Below, piece by piece: positions 18,211-26,616 of a stretch of 49,574 nucleotides of DNA. The number at the start of each line of letters is the position of its first letter. Within the stretch, counting starts at the first letter, position 1. Position numbers and translations under genes: made by a program. The stretch spans positions 1-49,574 of the forward strand of contig JAUVXW010000035.1 in assembly GCA_030603385.1 (NCBI GenBank). The letters run 5' to 3'. The stretch comes from Promethearchaeota archaeon. GTDB lineage: Archaea; Asgardarchaeota; Lokiarchaeia; Sigyniarchaeales; SOKP01. The notes below the pieces were generated by a model. It had not been told where the DNA came from and did not search any database. It worked only from the letters and a program-made list of their open reading frames with translations.

Positions 18211-18936
18211 TTATTTTTTTTTTTTAAGAGTTAATACATTTCCATCTTCTAAGCCAATATAAGCTTTCGAAGTCATATGAATAAATAATCCTGTATCAAC
18301 AACCCCTGCAATTTTTAAAAAATCCATATTCAGTTCTCCCGGATTACTAATTTCACCAAAATCCACATCTATAATAAAATTTCCGTTATCTGTTATTAGT
18401 GGTCCACTTTTAGATTTCGCCATTCGTAGGGATGGTTTTCCCCCTAACTTCTCCAATTTGTTCATTATTGGTAAATATGACATGGGAATCACTTCAATAG
18501 GAATCCCTTTTTTCCATTTCATTCCTAATGTTTCTGAATTTTTTCTAAAGTCTGCTATAATTATCAATTCTTTTGAATTTGAGGCAAGTATTTTCTCTTG
18601 GACCAAACAACCTCCCCCGCCTTTTATTAAATTAAGATTTTTATCAATCTCATCCGCACCATCAATATCTATATCAATTTCTGGAAATTGCTCTAAAGAA
18701 ACTAATTCTAATCCATTTTGTATTATTAACTGATAAGCTTGAAATGAACTAGGTATACACTTTAAATTTATAGATTTTTCTTTATTTATTTCACCCAATC
18801 TTTGTACGGCATAAACCACTGTTGAACCGCTACCAATTCCAATGATCATATTATTTTTAACGTTTTCATCTACAGCTTTTATAGCAGCATTCTTTTTTCC
18901 AATTTCTATCAAATTTTCAGTCATGGCTAGTATCAA
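18211..18936 (-). CDS. rpiA: ribose-5-phosphate isomerase A
   Basis: Interconverts ribose 5-phosphate and ribulose 5-phosphate. The 241 residues carry the full RpiA set: GIGSGSTV (phosphate loop), DIDIDGADEID (catalytic aspartates) and KGGGGCLVQEK. Length fits the family (about 220-240). The likely start is the fifth codon (ATG 18924, MTENLIEIGK), since 18936 would leave only five bases after the purE stop. The C-terminal LKKKK is encoded by a T-run shared with the end of the convergent protease gene. It is the downstream gene of a purE-rpiA operon and supplies ribose phosphate for nucleotide synthesis. Confidence 0.95.
   Translation of the reverse strand: MILAMTENLIEIGKKNAAIKAVDENVKNNMIIGIGSGSTVVYAVQRLGEINKEKSINLKCIPSSFQAYQLIIQNGLELVSLEQFPEIDIDIDGADEIDKNLNLIKGGGGCLVQEKILASNSKELIIIADFRKNSETLGMKWKKGIPIEVIPMSYLPIMNKLEKLGGKPSLRMAKSKSGPLITDNGNFIIDVDFGEISNPGELNMDFLKIAGVVDTGLFIHMTSKAYIGLEDGNVLTLKKKK
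18214..18226 (+). terminator. T-tract terminator after subtilase gene
   Basis: A run of about 12 T starts 28 bases after the subtilase stop. Archaeal RNA polymerase stops at such T-tracts. The run overlaps the 3' end of rpiA on the other strand. Confidence 0.45.
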
Positions 18937-18941
18937 TATTT

Positions 18942-19364
18942 CTAGTTTTTTAATAAATTTAGTATTCTAATAGCTAGGTGAGCGGCATTATCACCTCTAT
19001 CAATACCTACACACGCAACAGGAACTCCGGGAGGCATTTGTACTATAGACAATAATGCATCTAATCCTCCTAATTTTGCACTAACGGGTACACCAATTAC
19101 GGGTTTATTTGTTTTTGATGCTATTACTCCTGGTAATGCCGCGGAGAGTCCAGCAACAGCAATATAAACTAAGGATTCCGATGATTTTAAATATTGATCT
19201 AATTTATCGGGGTTTCTATGTGCTGAGATTATTTGAAGATCATATTTTATGCTATTATCTTTAAGTATCTTCTCTGCTTTCTCATAGGCTTCTTTATCTG
19301 AAGTACTACCAGCTATTATCGAAACTAAAGGATTTTCACTTTTATCTAAATTTGTTTTAGACAT
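18942..19364 (-). CDS. purE: N5-carboxyaminoimidazole ribonucleotide mutase (PurE)
   Basis: A 140-residue PurE of the purine pathway, which makes 4-carboxyaminoimidazole ribonucleotide from AIR derivatives. The P-loop-like [11 protein letters not shown] (family MGSxSD), [20 protein letters not shown] and [10 protein letters not shown] blocks are all present. In the last block the family usually has an N-terminal small residue in a similar context, so the fold is intact. Class I mutase versus class II carboxylase cannot be settled from this alone. A TATA-like run at 19380-19393 lies about 23 bases before the ATG, so the transcript is predicted leaderless; rpiA follows directly. Confidence 0.92.
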   Translation of the reverse strand: MSKTNLDKSENPLVSIIAGSTSDKEAYEKAEKILKDNSIKYDLQIISAHRNPDKLDQYLKSSESLVYIAVAGLSAALPGVIASKTNKPVIGVPVSAKLGGLDALLSIVQMPPGVPVACVGIDRGDNAAHLAIRILNLLKN

Positions 19365-19544
19365 ATTGTATCTAAAAATTTTTTAAATAAAAATACTGCT
19401 AATAATCTCTTATTATTTTTAGATGGATACCATAAAATAGACATCAACAAAAAGTTTAATACTTTTTTTGTACTTCCTAGTTTAGAAATTTTTAAATATT
19501 AATCAAAAAACTATTCATTAAAAAATTTATTAAGAGGGAAAATA

Positions 19545-20828
19545 ATGGAATTAAAAGAAGTATGGATGATAGATTATGCGCGTACAGCTTTTTCCCGCTC
19601 TAGACCTAGGCAACCTGAAAGAGATGTATTTGGTGAGGTTCGAGGGGATGAGCTTGTTGCTACGTTATTAATGAAATTCTTTGATGAAAAACTAGCTGAC
19701 AAGGGAATTACTAAAGAGGATGTTGATGAATTAACAGTTGGTAGCGCAATGGGTGTTGGGGAAAATTGGGCCTACGGAGGAAGGGTTCATGCATTTTTAG
19801 CTGGCTTTCCTTTTAAAACTTCCGCCATGTTTATCGATAAGCAATGTGGTTCTGCTGGTGCTGGAATGCACGTTGGTATAATGGAGATTATGACAGGATT
19901 TAGTAAATGTGTATTATCAACGGGTATAGAACACATGACGAGAGTAGGTATGCAGAATGACAAAATCACGCCAAATTTGAAAATGATAGATAAAAAGAGT
20001 GAATGGTATAGACCAAAGTACGATTTCATGGTCACAACTAATATGATCCAAACTGCGCAGAAACTTTATGAAGAAGAAGTGCCTGCTTTTACAAAAGAGG
20101 ATTTAGATAAATTTGGAGTACGAGCTCACAATTTAACTGTTGAAAACACAGAAGCCGGATGGTTTAAGGGTGAAATTATTCCTGTTGAAGGTCATGTCGA
20201 AGGAAATGTTGAAGAAAAGATGATGATCGATAGGGATATGGCAGCAAGAAAATCTACTTTAGAGGGTGTAGGTGGATTACGTAGATTATCAAGACCGTTT
20301 TTTCTAGAGAAAAATGGAGGAAAAGAAGGTTATGAAAAAAGAGAAGGAACTAAAGAAGGGGTTATAACCGCAGGTAATTCCTCACCGTTAAATGCAGGAG
20401 CTACTGCATGCTTATTAATGGAAGCAGAAGAAGCAAAAAAGAGAGGTATTGAACCGATGGCAAGGATCGTTTCCATTGGTTATGCCGGAGTAGACCCAAC
20501 AGTTATGGGAAGAGGTCCCGTACCTGCAACTGAAATGGCTTTAAAGTATGCTGGTTTATCTGCTGATGATATAGATTATTGGGAAATTAATGAAGCATTT
20601 TGTATTGTTGCTTTAAACTGTATGAAAGCCTTTAATATTCCTGAAGAGAAAGTTAATATTATGGGAGGTTCTACTGCTATTGGACATCCATTAGGAGCAA
20701 CAATGGTAAGACTTCCTGGCACTCTCGCTCGAATCATGAAAGATAAAAAAGCCAAATATGGTATTGCTAACGCCTGTTGTGGAGGCGGTCAAGGCGTAGC
20801 AACTCTGCTTGAAAATCTTGATGCATGA
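19545..20828 (+). CDS. thiolase (acetyl-CoA C-acyltransferase)
   Basis: A 427-residue thiolase with nucleophile Cys101 in DKQCGSAGAG, the NEAF motif (WEINEAFCIVAL), His381 in GHPLGA and the general base Cys411 in the NACCGGGQG motif. It makes or cleaves acetoacetyl-CoA or longer beta-ketoacyl-CoA. In archaea this serves isoprenoid synthesis (with a separate HMG-CoA synthase) or fatty acid breakdown; here no HMG-CoA synthase is adjacent. The start has a purine-rich AGAGGG about eight bases upstream and TATA-like TTTTTAAATATT at 19489-19500. A strong T-tract terminator follows. Confidence 0.93.
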   Translation: MELKEVWMIDYARTAFSRSRPRQPERDVFGEVRGDELVATLLMKFFDEKLADKGITKEDVDELTVGSAMGVGENWAYGGRVHAFLAGFPFKTSAMFIDKQCGSAGAGMHVGIMEIMTGFSKCVLSTGIEHMTRVGMQNDKITPNLKMIDKKSEWYRPKYDFMVTTNMIQTAQKLYEEEVPAFTKEDLDKFGVRAHNLTVENTEAGWFKGEIIPVEGHVEGNVEEKMMIDRDMAARKSTLEGVGGLRRLSRPFFLEKNGGKEGYEKREGTKEGVITAGNSSPLNAGATACLLMEAEEAKKRGIEPMARIVSIGYAGVDPTVMGRGPVPATEMALKYAGLSADDIDYWEINEAFCIVALNCMKAFNIPEEKVNIMGGSTAIGHPLGATMVRLPGTLARIMKDKKAKYGIANACCGGGQGVATLLENLDA

Positions 20829-20835
20829 ATTTAAA

Positions 20836-20875
20836 ATTTTATTTTTCATTTTTTTTTTTTGATTTTTTTTTTTTC
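20836..20875 (+). terminator. double T-tract terminator after thiolase
   Basis: Two runs of about 12 T (20849-20860 and 20863-20874) begin about 20 bases after the thiolase stop; the classic archaeal termination signal. Confidence 0.7.
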
Positions 20876-21010
20876 TCTAAGGAATTTCTTAATTAAGTAC
20901 ATTAGAATTATAGGCTTTCTGAGTAATATTTAAATATTAATCTATAACAAATAAACTTACTAAAAAAAACAAAACAACATGCAAAAATATTAAAAAAAAT
21001 GTGATATAGA

Positions 21011-21249
21011 GTGCCAGTTTATAAATCAATTCAACTAGTAGCAACTAGTGAAAAAAATTGGGCTGATGCGGTTAAAGAATAAAAATACTCGTGTTTTATT
21101 CAACTAAAGTCGCATATTCAGAAGCCAAAAAAACTCTACGTGGTATTAGAAATATTCAGATCATCGAATCCGACGTCAAGGTTAAAGAAGACGTGGATAA
21201 GTTAATCTATCGTGTCAGAGTGCAGGTTAACTTCCAATTAGAGGTATAA
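21011..21249 (+). CDS. dodecin, reading frame interrupted by 32 bases
   Basis: Dodecin is a small flavin-binding protein that forms dodecamers. From GTG 21011 the frame gives MPVYKSIQLVATSEKNWADAV-KE and hits TAA at 21080. The rest of the protein, beginning VAYSEAKKTLRGIRNIQIIE and ending in RVRVQVNFQLEV, lies in another frame from about 21109 to TAA 21247-21249. Removing 32 bases (for example 21078-21109) joins the frames into a 68-residue protein with no gap against other dodecins; 13 residues separate the flavin-binding Trp from Thr, as in Halobacterium dodecin. Both halves look fully conserved, so decay would be recent. The interruption could be an RNA intron, a translational bypass or a mutation (see finding). 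Confidence 0.85.
21066..21115 (+). other. candidate bulge-helix-bulge around 32-base insertion in dodecin
   Basis: Pairings: outer helix ATGCG (21066-21070) with CGCAT (21111-21115); middle helix GTT (21071-21073) with AAC (21102-21104); 5' bulge AAA (21074-21076); inner helix GAATAAAA (21077-21084) with TTTTATTC (21094-21101), loop of nine. The 3' bulge is TAAAGT (21105-21110). The 4-base AAAG occurs at both boundaries, so the exact cut sites slide. Relaxed archaeal introns have bulges of this general type, though 3+3 with a 4-bp middle helix is canonical. Confidence 0.5.
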
Positions 21250-21273
21250 TTATCCAATTAGAGACATAATTAA
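21234..21273 (+). repeat. 20-base tandem duplication over dodecin stop codon
   Basis: CCAATTAGAGGTATAATTAT and CCAATTAGAGACATAATTAA are adjacent copies agreeing at 17 of 20 bases. The first contains the last codons and stop of dodecin; the second is outside the gene. Confidence 0.75.
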
Positions 21274-21371
21274 CGTTAAATATTATTTAATTTTTTTTCC
21301 TTTTTCTTTATATTTTTTCACTTAATTAAGATTTCTTATCAAATCAATTGTTAAATTTTAAATATGACGAG

Positions 21372-21381
21372 TTATATTTAG
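21372..21381 (+). promoter_or_regulatory. TATA box for small membrane protein
   Basis: TTATATTTAG is centred about 34 bases before ATG 21410, so transcription should begin within about ten bases of the start codon. Confidence 0.4.
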
Positions 21382-21409
21382 ACCTTAAAACTTTTAAGAT
21401 TTGTTTTCT

Positions 21410-21538
21410 ATGTTTCAGTGGGATGCTATTGTAGATTTATTAGATAATCCAGTAATACTAAGATATATCATAGGGGGTGCAATTTTCCTTATTGTGGTTA
21501 TTATTTGCTACGTAATTCATCATAAATTAACAAAATAA
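21410..21538 (+). CDS. 42-residue single-pass membrane protein
   Basis: A short reading frame with its own TATA-like box. It starts MFQWDAIVDLLDNPVILRY, then a single strong membrane helix (IIGGAIFLIVVIICYVI) and a short basic end HHKLTK, so the C-terminus is probably inside the cell. No family is recognised. It stands alone between the dodecin gene and the reverse-strand TPR gene. Small size and lack of homologs at hand make this tentative, although the amphipathic start and clean helix look like a real protein. Confidence 0.5.
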   Translation: MFQWDAIVDLLDNPVILRYIIGGAIFLIVVIICYVIHHKLTK

Positions 21539-21588
21539 ACCTTCTTACATTAAAAATTAATAATTTATGTAGAAAATTAGCTTAAAGT

Positions 21589-22335
21589 TTACCTATCGTC
21601 TAAAGTTTTCAATAAATCTGGTAGAGTTTCTTTATTTATATTTAAAAAATCACCATCTATCTCAAATTGGTATTTCTTACCCCAATCAATTAGCAAGTCA
21701 AACAATTTTTCCTTTTCTATATTCAATAATGTTTGAATCATCTCAATTCTAATTCGTTTTGAGACTTCTAGTAATGATTTTAATCGTTCAATATTTCGTC
21801 GTTTGTTTGAAATATCACTACTTCTTTTTAAATCATCTAAATTACTTAAAATATGAGATCGTGCATTAGTTGCATATGGAAACTTAGGATCTATCTCTAA
21901 AGCTTTTTCATAGTATCTTAATGCTTCCTGGAAATCCCCCTCTCTCTCAAAAATCAATCCTATGTTATAAAGACAGTGTTTATAAACTGGATTGATTCTA
22001 ACTGCTTCTTCATAACACTCTTTTGCTTTTTCGATTTCATCTAAATTAAAATTAGCGATTCCTAGATTATAATGGGCTCGATAATTAGTAGGGTCGATTT
22101 CTATAATTCTTTTAAACATCTCTTTAGCTTTTTTATATTGTAAGGTATATTCATCATTAAGGTAACCTCCATAAACAAATAAAGTTTCTAAAAGACTCTC
22201 TTTAACTTCTTTAGAATTAGGATTATTTGCAAATGCATTTTCTAAAATTTCTAGAGCTTCTTCAAATCTTTCTTGATTTGTTAATTCTTTTGCTTTTTTA
22301 ATGAGTTCTTCAATATTTTCTGTCAGAATCTTCAT
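21589..22335 (-). CDS. tetratricopeptide repeat protein
   Basis: A 248-residue protein with at least four TPR units between residues 10 and 160, for example YRAHYNLGIANFNLDEIEKA and HCLYNIGLIFEREGDFQEA. TPR units bind other proteins. The last 80 residues are different: a helical segment (NIERLKSLLEVSKRIRIEMI) and a small alpha/beta end (LLIDWGKKYQFEIDGDFLNI) like a PCI or winged-helix fold seen in many Asgard proteins. Cytosolic. The partner is unknown; the adjacent GNAT gene is in the same direction 40 bases upstream and could be in the same operon. Confidence 0.8.
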   Translation of the reverse strand: MKILTENIEELIKKAKELTNQERFEEALEILENAFANNPNSKEVKESLLETLFVYGGYLNDEYTLQYKKAKEMFKRIIEIDPTNYRAHYNLGIANFNLDEIEKAKECYEEAVRINPVYKHCLYNIGLIFEREGDFQEALRYYEKALEIDPKFPYATNARSHILSNLDDLKRSSDISNKRRNIERLKSLLEVSKRIRIEMIQTLLNIEKEKLFDLLIDWGKKYQFEIDGDFLNINKETLPDLLKTLDDR

Positions 22336-22375
22336 AATTATTATTTATTATAATAGAAACCTAATAAAGAAGGAG

Positions 22376-22843
22376 TTATATTTCGTGTTCATACCAAATA
22401 TTCTTGGATTTTTTTACACTAAGTTTTAAGAATAAACTCCTTAGAGCCCCGTCCTCGTCAGGACAAATAAAATGAACTTTATCCATTTTTAATGTTCTTT
22501 TAATGTATAATTGGATTTCTCGAATAATCATTTCTTCAATGCTTTTTTTGAATGAATCTTCTTTTTTTGTGAGAACTTGATGAATTAGAACTCTATCATT
22601 TCCTAAATAATCTCGAAATAGTGTGTAAGTACCAAATCCTACAACTTTTCCATCATCTTTGGCTACAACCATCGAATTTCTATATTGGAGGCTAAGTGTT
22701 CTTTTATTCAGTTCTTCCTCAAATTTTTGAAAATGTGAGAAAAAATACGATTTGTTTTCAATAAAATCTTCAAAAATTTCTTTCAATGCTTCTTTATCAC
22801 TTCTAGGGTCATATCTGTCAATAATTATCAAATTATTTACCAT
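22376..22843 (-). CDS. GNAT-fold acetyltransferase-like protein
   Basis: A 155-residue protein whose middle part (SMVVAKDDGKVVGFGTYTLF, then VLIHQVLTKKED, a longish helix EEMIIREIQLYIKR) fits the beta4-beta5-helix of GNAT N-acetyltransferases. The usual acetyl-CoA loop Q/RxxGxG/A is replaced by KKEDSFKKS, so acetyl-CoA binding is doubtful. It ends in KNIWYEHEI. Possibly a degenerate or non-catalytic member. It precedes the TPR gene, which may be co-transcribed. Confidence 0.6.
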   Translation of the reverse strand: MVNNLIIIDRYDPRSDKEALKEIFEDFIENKSYFFSHFQKFEEELNKRTLSLQYRNSMVVAKDDGKVVGFGTYTLFRDYLGNDRVLIHQVLTKKEDSFKKSIEEMIIREIQLYIKRTLKMDKVHFICPDEDGALRSLFLKLSVKKSKNIWYEHEI

Positions 22844-22963
22844 GAAATATTAATTAATTATTTTGTTTAAATGAATAATATTTTAAGATTTTTTTTCTAT
22901 TCATATTTAATTATTGTTTAATAAGAATAGTTTTTTAGAATTCAACAAAACTAAAAATGATTA

Positions 22964-23497
22964 ATGATGAGTAAGAAAACAAAAGAATCAAGGAGAAATA
23001 AAAATAGAATAATTGTGCCGGCAAAAAAGCTAAGAAAGGATGTAATAATCCCAAAACCATCTAAACAAGGTGATGCAGGGGCTGATGCGCGGATTATGGG
23101 TTTTAAAAAGATTATCACTGAGGAAAATAAAAGAGAATTACTAGATATTAAAGCAGATTCTTACAAATTAAAACCTTTGGAAAGAATAGGATGTCCCCTT
23201 GGATTTGCGACTGCAATTCCCGAGGGATATTATTTTAAAGTTGTTCCTAGAAGTGGTTTAGCATTATGGGAGGGTATATCTATAGTCAATTCTCCTGGGA
23301 CTATCGATTCGGGTTACCGAAATGAATGGATGGCCATTGTAGTTAATCTTTCAAATAAAGAAGTTACACTAAAGAAGGGTGACCGTATTTGTCAGATCAT
23401 CTTATGTAAAATTAATGAATATGAGTTTAACGATACAGAAAAATTACCAGAATCTGAAAGAGGTTTAGGAGGTTTTGGATCTACTGGCAAGAAATAA
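22964..23497 (+). CDS. dut: dUTP diphosphatase (trimeric dUTPase family)
   Basis: Hydrolyses dUTP to dUMP and pyrophosphate, keeping uracil out of DNA and making the dTMP precursor. All five family motifs are present in order: GDAGADA, PRSGLAL, GTIDSGYRNEW, KGDRICQIIL and the glycine-rich RGLGGFGSTG at the C-terminus. Length 177 is a little above the usual 140-160 because of a basic N-terminal lead (KKTKESRRNKNRI) that may be a real extension. Two ATG codons in a row (22964 and 22967) are possible starts. Confidence 0.92.
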   Translation: MMSKKTKESRRNKNRIIVPAKKLRKDVIIPKPSKQGDAGADARIMGFKKIITEENKRELLDIKADSYKLKPLERIGCPLGFATAIPEGYYFKVVPRSGLALWEGISIVNSPGTIDSGYRNEWMAIVVNLSNKEVTLKKGDRICQIILCKINEYEFNDTEKLPESERGLGGFGSTGKK

Positions 23498-23582
23498 AAT
23501 TAGATTATTTAATTATTACAATATTATTATTATTATAATAAAAGAGACCTAGCTTCAAAAATCCTCGAATAGTAAAACTCTT

Positions 23583-23606
23583 ATTTTTTTTTTCATTTCA
23601 TTTTTT
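23583..23606 (+). terminator. T-rich terminator between dUTPase and acyl-CoA synthetase genes
   Basis: Two T-runs lie about 85-110 bases after the dUTPase stop and just before the next gene. Confidence 0.35.
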
Positions 23607-23629
23607 AGAAGTTAGGTTTAGAGGATATT

Positions 23630-25135
23630 ATGACTCAAAATAATGTACAAGCAGTAAAAGAGATATTTATAGAGCAAATTTTAAATCCTAAGAGAATTTG
23701 TGTTTTTGGAGCAAATAACAATTTACTGGGCACAATGGGCTCAATGCAGCTTCATAATATTATTACAGGCGGCGGGTTTAGTGAAATTTATCCAATTCAT
23801 CCAAGATTAGAAAGAGTTCAAGGATTTAAAGCGTATAAGTCTATACTAGATGTACCTATAACTCCAGACTTAGCATTCCTAATACTACCGACAAAAGCAG
23901 TTCCTGAAGTAATGGAAGAATGTGGTCAAAAGGGTATAAAAAATTTGATAATTACTTCAGGTGGGTTTAGAGAAGTTGGTTCTAACGGAATTGAGTTGTC
24001 TAATCGCATTGATGCTATTGCTAAAAAATACGACATGAGGTTCATTGGCCCAAACTGTTTGGGAGTGTTTAATGGATGGTATGGTTATCCCGCTAAAGAA
24101 GACGCTTATTTTAATACATTTTGGATTTATCTTCCACACAAACGAGGTAACATATCAATAGTTAGTCAATCAGGTACGATTGCAGCCCAAACTGCTTGGC
24201 ATACAAACGATATGGGTGTAAAGGTTGGTAAATCAATATCAGTTGGCAATGAGAGAAACATTGATATGGTAGATCTAATGGGGTATTTTAAAGATGATCC
24301 TCAAACAGAAGTTATTGGTCTCTATATTGAAGAAATCAAACGAGGGAAAGAGTTTATTAATTTAGCAAAAGAAATTACCCCAAAAAAGCCAATCGTTGCT
24401 ATTTATGCGGGAGGAACTAAAGCAGCTGCAAGATCTATTATGTCACATACAGGTTCTATAGGTGGTGATGATAAGTTGTATAGAGCTGTATTTAAAGAGA
24501 CGGGTGTGATTTCTACCAATTCAATATCAGATTTTCTGTATTACATTAGAACATTATCTCAAGCACAATCTTTCAATACTTTTCCGATGGGAAAACGTGT
24601 CGGGATCATTACGGATTCAGGCGGTCCTGGAGCAATGATGACAAAAACAGCGGAGTTATATGGTTTAGAGGTACCAGAATTTTCTAAACCATTACAAGAA
24701 GAATTGGCAAATGATTTACCTAAAACTGCGAGTGCTACTAATCCTATTGATGTAACCTTTCATGATAACTTTTTAAATATGTTGATTAAATTCCCAAAGA
24801 TATTAATGGAATCTGGAGAAGTTGACAGCATTATTGTTTTTGGTATTTATGATTTTGATGAGATTATGGAAGTTATTGAGAGTTCAGGAAGTAAGGTAGA
24901 TGAACAAATGAAAAAAATGAAGGACTTAATTGATATAGGTGTTATTAAGCCAATAAAAAAGCTTATGAAAAAATATTCGATCCCTGTATTTTACGCAGGA
25001 CCAATTCCTTACAGATCTCCTTGGATGCAAAAATTTAGTTCATCTGATATACCTATCTTTTCTCTTTGGGATCAACCCACGAAATGTTTATCAATGCTGA
25101 CTAGATATTCTGAATACCGACAAAATATTTCTTAA
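23630..25135 (+). CDS. ADP-forming acyl-CoA synthetase, alpha subunit
   Basis: A 501-residue CoA-binding protein of the succinyl-CoA synthetase superfamily. It has an N-terminal CoA-binding Rossmann domain (VFGANNNLLGTMGSM, then FIGPNCLG), the ligase domains with SQSGTIAAQTAW and SVGNERN, and the phosphorylated His273 in MSHTGSIGG. Archaeal ADP-forming acetyl-CoA synthetases turn acyl-CoA, ADP and phosphate into acid, CoA and ATP and are the energy-yielding step in peptide and sugar fermentation. The beta subunit (ATP-grasp) is not next to this gene, so it must be elsewhere or the protein pairs differently. Acyl specificity is unknown. Confidence 0.88.
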   Translation: MTQNNVQAVKEIFIEQILNPKRICVFGANNNLLGTMGSMQLHNIITGGGFSEIYPIHPRLERVQGFKAYKSILDVPITPDLAFLILPTKAVPEVMEECGQKGIKNLIITSGGFREVGSNGIELSNRIDAIAKKYDMRFIGPNCLGVFNGWYGYPAKEDAYFNTFWIYLPHKRGNISIVSQSGTIAAQTAWHTNDMGVKVGKSISVGNERNIDMVDLMGYFKDDPQTEVIGLYIEEIKRGKEFINLAKEITPKKPIVAIYAGGTKAAARSIMSHTGSIGGDDKLYRAVFKETGVISTNSISDFLYYIRTLSQAQSFNTFPMGKRVGIITDSGGPGAMMTKTAELYGLEVPEFSKPLQEELANDLPKTASATNPIDVTFHDNFLNMLIKFPKILMESGEVDSIIVFGIYDFDEIMEVIESSGSKVDEQMKKMKDLIDIGVIKPIKKLMKKYSIPVFYAGPIPYRSPWMQKFSSSDIPIFSLWDQPTKCLSMLTRYSEYRQNIS

Positions 25136-25304
25136 TCGAATTATTCTATTAAATTGAAATTCATATTAGCCTAAAGATAAAAACCTTCCTTATAGATTCT
25201 TATTATAGTTTCCACTAATTATTTATATAAAGTCTTTCTATAATCAATTGAAAGATGTATTAAAAACTGATATTGATATAAATCAATTCATTAAGTGTTG
25301 ATAA

Positions 25305-26297
25305 TTGCCGATTGAATTTTATAACCCACCCTCAGCTATTCTAGCCTCTGGATCTAAATTAGGTGTTGAGCTTGGAGGTTCTAAAAGTATTTTAAGTATA
25401 GATCAGTTTCATAATCTCTATTCTGAGGGTTCTATTTTTAGTGAGTTAAGCTGGGGAGCATTCTACCAAGAAGAGGGTCTTGAAAGCATTATAGATACCT
25501 TTGAAACTAAGGAATATGATTCTGTTCGAGAAGATCCCAAGGCATTAGTTCAAACAATCGTAGATAGTATATACAACATTATGAATGGGCAGAAACTTTT
25601 CTACGGTATTGTAGATTTTGAGGTAGATGCATTTCTTAATCAGAATACCATCATTCCAGGATTAAAATTAGATTACCAAATAATTAATAAGTTACTCGAT
25701 GCTCATAAGAAATTCCGAGATAAGGAGTTATTTCCTAAAATTTTATCTGATGCAAGAGGTAGTAACAAAATCAAACTTGAATTCCAAGGAACTAAAAGAG
25801 TGAATCTTCATTTAAATGGCACAAAGTTAGAAGATTATGCTGATAATTTGAGAATGGTTAAGGGTTTTGCCACAGGGATCGTATGTACCTCTCGGGGTGC
25901 CGCTAATCTTTATATCATGAGTGATAATATCATTTTTAAAGGAGATGTAATTCCAGAACTATATATCGACGAAGATAATCTTGCTATCATTGATTTAGGA
26001 ATAGAACGGCAATTATTATTCCCAATTAGTTGGTTTCGAATAGATTTAGGAATTAAATCATTAGAAACATTGGAACTTTGGGAGGAAGTTAAAACCGATC
26101 CTAAGTTAGAAAAGGCATTAGCTTATTATGATCGCTATATAAGTGGATTGATTTATAAAAAATTTCAAGTTATGGCTTCTACAATCGGTACAGATGTGGG
26201 TGATGATTATGATAAACTGAATCCCGCAGAAAGAAGACAAGCACTTAGAGACATGGCAGAAGTAATAAGAAAATTAACAGATGAATATAAAAAATAG
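25305..26297 (+). CDS. hypothetical protein, 330 residues
   Basis: I do not recognise this family. The only in-frame start near the beginning is TTG 25305 (MPIEFYNPPSAIL). The protein has no signal peptide or membrane span and has a mixed alpha/beta pattern, with notable stretches GIVCTSRGAANLYIM and DEDNLAIIDLGIERQLLFP, and a helical C-terminus (ERRQALRDMAEVIRKLTDEY). TATA-like ATTTATATAAAG (about 25221-25232) may be the promoter. It ends just before the convergent gatC. Confidence 0.6.
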   Translation: MPIEFYNPPSAILASGSKLGVELGGSKSILSIDQFHNLYSEGSIFSELSWGAFYQEEGLESIIDTFETKEYDSVREDPKALVQTIVDSIYNIMNGQKLFYGIVDFEVDAFLNQNTIIPGLKLDYQIINKLLDAHKKFRDKELFPKILSDARGSNKIKLEFQGTKRVNLHLNGTKLEDYADNLRMVKGFATGIVCTSRGAANLYIMSDNIIFKGDVIPELYIDEDNLAIIDLGIERQLLFPISWFRIDLGIKSLETLELWEEVKTDPKLEKALAYYDRYISGLIYKKFQVMASTIGTDVGDDYDKLNPAERRQALRDMAEVIRKLTDEYKK

Positions 26298-26310
26298 GAA
26301 TGATTCTTCT

Positions 26311-26616
26311 CTATTTTTTTAATATCCTCGGGGCTTTAAAATATCCATTTTGTTTATATTTAGAATTTTTAGTAGCCTCTTCATTTGAAAGAGATTTCCA
26401 AGGTTCATCCTTTCTGAAAATATTGGATAATCCTTCAATTGGGTGAGTAGTAGGATCAACGTTATTTGTATCTATATCATCCAATTTCGCAAAATAATCA
26501 AGAATATCCCCAAGCTGCTTAGAAAGTTCTTCTTTTTCTTCCTCGGATAATTCTAATAATGCTAATTTAGAGAGGTGTTCAATTGTTTCTTTTGAAAGTT
26601 CTTCTTTCTTAGACAT
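26311..26616 (-). CDS. gatC: Asp/Glu-tRNA(Asn/Gln) amidotransferase subunit C
   Basis: GatC is the small subunit of the GatCAB enzyme that amidates mischarged Asp-tRNA(Asn) or Glu-tRNA(Gln). The 101 residues have the family opening (IEHLSKLALLELSEEEKEEL) and middle (QLGDILDYFAKLDDIDTNNVDPTTHP), and a C-terminal half (IFRKDEPWKSL, GYFKAPRIL) that binds GatA. Length is typical. It stands apart from gatA and gatB, which are not in the window. Confidence 0.9.
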   Translation of the reverse strand: MSKKEELSKETIEHLSKLALLELSEEEKEELSKQLGDILDYFAKLDDIDTNNVDPTTHPIEGLSNIFRKDEPWKSLSNEEATKNSKYKQNGYFKAPRILKK

